A DNA stretch of 7,997 nucleotides from Candidatus Atribacteria bacterium (GTDB lineage Bacteria > Atribacterota > Atribacteria > Atribacterales > Atribacteraceae), in assembly GCA_003561145.1 (NCBI GenBank), contig PWXL01000236.1, forward strand, positions 1 to 7,997. The letters are read 5' to 3'. Position numbers and translations under genes: made by a program. A model generated the notes under the pieces. The model saw nothing but the letters and a program-made list of their open reading frames with translations. It was not told where the DNA came from and did not search any database. Below, piece after piece: positions 6,465-7,997 of this stretch (within the stretch, counting starts at the first letter, position 1; each line of letters starts with the position of its first letter).

Positions 6465-7589
6465 ATGCATCGAGTCGAACTGAAAAATATTACCAAAAAA
6501 TTCGGAGATTTTACCGCTCTTGATAACATCAATGTCGAAGTGGAAGAAGGAGAACTTCTATCTCTGTTGGGACCTTCCGGCTGCGGGAAAACGACGACGC
6601 TGCGGATCATCGCAGGGCTGGAAACACCGACCGAGGGGGATGTCTTCATCGATGGAAAAAGAGTCAATGATCTTAGTGCCGCCGAGCGCAATATCGCCAT
6701 GGTGTTCCAGTTCATTGCCCTGTATCCCTACATCAATGTGTGGGAAAATCTTGCCTTTCCCTTGAAAGCGCAAAAAATGCCGGTGGATCAAATCAAAAAG
6801 AAGGTAGCGGAAATCAGCTCCATCCTTGGCTTGGATGATGTGCTCTACCAGTATCCCCGGGATATCCATCCTGCCCAGGGCCAGATGGTCTCCATCGGAA
6901 AGGCGGTTATCCGTGACCCTGAAGTCTACCTCTTTGATGAACCGCTCTCTCATTTGGATGCCAGTATGCGGGTCAAAATGCGGGCTGATATCAAGCACTT
7001 ACATGAAAAATTGGGGCGGTCCATGGTCTTTGTCACCCACGACCAGCTTGAGGCCATGGGGCTTTCCGATCGGATCGCCATTATGAGCCAGGGTGAAATC
7101 GTACAAATAGGTACTCCTGAAGAGATTTTCCACAAACCCCTGACCCAGTATGTCGCCGATTTTGTCGGTACTCCTCCTATGAACTTTTTGGAGTGTGAGC
7201 TGATACAGGAAGGAGATGAATACTTCCTTCGGGCAAACTCGGTGAAACTGAGATTGCAGAAAGAATTGTTGGATAAAACGGAAAGTGGTACCCAGGGGAG
7301 TGGCCTGGGCAAAACAAAGATGGTAATGGGTATCCGCCCCCGGCATATCAAGTTATATATAGATGGGGCCAGCAAAGAAAACGAGTTCCTGGTACCAGGC
7401 ACGGTTGAATTTATTGACCCTGAGGGAAAGGAAATTGTCGTTCACGTAAGCCTTGCACAAGGTATAAATCTCAGGGTAATGGTTCCCTTTCATTATTCTG
7501 TTAAGGAACAGGATAAGGTATGGATAGAACTGGAACAGGATCATATTAAATTGTTTCTTAAGAATACCGGGGGGGCTGTATTGGTATGA
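6465..7589 (+). CDS. MalK-like ABC ATPase with destroyed signature motif
   Basis: This second ATP-binding subunit of the importer has 374 residues. Walker A GPSGCGKTT (36-44), Q-loop Q82 in VFQFIALYP, Walker B VYLFDE (154-159) with E159, D-loop SHLD (162-165) and switch H192 in VTHDQLEAM are all canonical. The ABC signature is not: at the position of LSGGQ the protein reads IHPAQ (134-138). Ser is replaced by His and Gly-Gly by Pro-Ala, and the downstream QQR is GQM. A C-terminal regulatory domain follows with GIRPR at 289-293. The frame is intact. This protein should be able to bind and hydrolyse ATP only if a partner supplies a working signature. The ATPase at 1966-3075 does (CSGGE), and in turn lacks the Q and H residues kept here. 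The ribosome site before 6465 is weak (an AAGTGAG-like stretch overlapping the permease stop), suggesting translation coupled to the permease. The stop overlaps the next gene by four bases. Confidence 0.93.
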   Translation: MHRVELKNITKKFGDFTALDNINVEVEEGELLSLLGPSGCGKTTTLRIIAGLETPTEGDVFIDGKRVNDLSAAERNIAMVFQFIALYPYINVWENLAFPLKAQKMPVDQIKKKVAEISSILGLDDVLYQYPRDIHPAQGQMVSIGKAVIRDPEVYLFDEPLSHLDASMRVKMRADIKHLHEKLGRSMVFVTHDQLEAMGLSDRIAIMSQGEIVQIGTPEEIFHKPLTQYVADFVGTPPMNFLECELIQEGDEYFLRANSVKLRLQKELLDKTESGTQGSGLGKTKMVMGIRPRHIKLYIDGASKENEFLVPGTVEFIDPEGKEIVVHVSLAQGINLRVMVPFHYSVKEQDKVWIELEQDHIKLFLKNTGGAVLV

Positions 7590-7966
7590 GCAAAAACATA
7601 GTCTCTACACAGGAAGGGAAATTTCGCATTTTCCTCACTGTTAAAGCACAACAGTGGATCGATACAACATCCATTATCGTGGCTTTGGTGGGTATTGTGT
7701 TCATGGGCCAGCCTTATACACCGGCTCTCTTTACCATTGGTTTTTGGATGATGGCCTTAGGCGGGCTTTTTTATATCTGGACCACATTTTTGCCGAAGAG
7801 AGATCATTCATTTGTCCTCTCATTGCGGGTGTTTGGCGCACTCTGTGGTGTCTTATTAGCGGTGATATTCCTCACCCAGTACCTGGCTCCGGTATTTTTA
7901 GGGGTCTCTCCGGCTGATCCGGCAGCACCCACCGGCCCACCAAGGATCCCGGGCATCGATTTTTGA
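7586..7966 (+). CDS. Small three-helix membrane protein of the transporter operon, family not recognised
   Basis: I do not recognise this 126-residue protein. It has a short polar N-terminus with one amphipathic-looking piece (GKFRIFLTVK, 11-20). Three hydrophobic segments follow at about 24-41, 47-69 and 80-105, with a basic KRD turn (71-73) between the second and third. The C-terminal tail of about 20 residues is rich in Pro and Ala (107-122). There is no signal peptide and no catalytic motif. Its ATG overlaps the TGA of the second ATPase (ATGA, 7586-7589), so the two are very probably translationally coupled, and it belongs to the transporter operon. From memory, rhizobial glycerol importers with paired ATPases also encode a small membrane protein (GlpU). 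This one could be an analogous accessory subunit, though I see no clear sequence likeness. A role as assembly factor or accessory subunit of the transporter is inference from position only. Confidence 0.75.
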   Translation: MSKNIVSTQEGKFRIFLTVKAQQWIDTTSIIVALVGIVFMGQPYTPALFTIGFWMMALGGLFYIWTTFLPKRDHSFVLSLRVFGALCGVLLAVIFLTQYLAPVFLGVSPADPAAPTGPPRIPGIDF

Positions 7967-7997
7967 TTATGCGTAGACAGGGTAGAAGAGTAGAAGG
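7967..7997 (+). other. Window edge, possible beginning of a further operon gene
   Basis: After the stop of the small membrane protein there is no hairpin or T-run, so transcription probably continues. An ATG at 7969, two bases after the stop, opens a frame (MRRQGRRVE) that runs off the edge but lacks a ribosome site. Alternatively AGAAGG at 7992-7997 could be the ribosome site of a gene starting just outside. The sequence does not decide between them. Confidence 0.3.

Noticed and set aside
1..7997. CRISPR array, tRNA or rRNA gene, insertion sequence or phage genes
   Set aside because: No direct-repeat array, no structured RNA signature, no transposase or integrase motif; the window is filled by metabolic and transport genes.

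Overview
The window is one continuous plus-strand gene cluster for carbohydrate (sugar or polyol) uptake and conversion. Eight genes lie head to tail with short gaps, and no gene on the minus strand is supported. Most genes have purine-rich Shine-Dalgarno sites. The solute-binding protein has an ordinary signal peptide without a lipobox cysteine, which points to a periplasm and therefore a diderm bacterium. Base composition looks moderate, near 50% G+C by eye. I cannot fix the phylum; Spirochaetota, Thermotogota or Atribacterota-like lineages would fit this style of operon, but that is inference.

Layout: 39-887, a TIM-barrel ketose 3-epimerase (D-tagatose/D-psicose 3-epimerase type); 920-1882, a second, different TIM-barrel isomerase/epimerase-family protein; 1966-3075, a MalK/UgpC-like ABC ATPase with altered Q-loop and H-loop; 3195-4601, the periplasmic family-1 solute-binding protein; 4617-4648, a perfect 14-bp hairpin; 4677-5576 and 5581-6453, the two MalF/MalG-type permeases; 6465-7589, a second MalK-like ATPase with a destroyed signature motif; 7586-7966, a small three-helix membrane protein overlapping the second ATPase by ATGA. 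The right edge has no terminator, so the operon probably continues.

Working model: the binding protein captures a sugar in the periplasm, the two permeases form the channel, and the two different ATPases form a heterodimer that drives import. The two TIM-barrel enzymes then isomerise, epimerise or otherwise process the sugar. No kinase, dehydrogenase or regulator is in the window, so the pathway cannot be completed from here.

The most interesting signal is the complementary decay of the two ATPases. The first has lost its Q-loop Gln (to Glu) and switch His (to Pro) but keeps a near-normal signature (CSGGE). The second has normal Q- and H-loops but its LSGGQ is IHPAQ. In a head-to-tail heterodimer all the defects fall in one ATP site and the other stays essentially intact. 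This predicts an asymmetric, one-active-site importer, in a family (MalK) whose textbook member is a symmetric homodimer. From memory, GlpS/GlpT of the rhizobial glycerol importer show a similar division, so the principle may not be unique. I have not seen it described for a cluster like this one.
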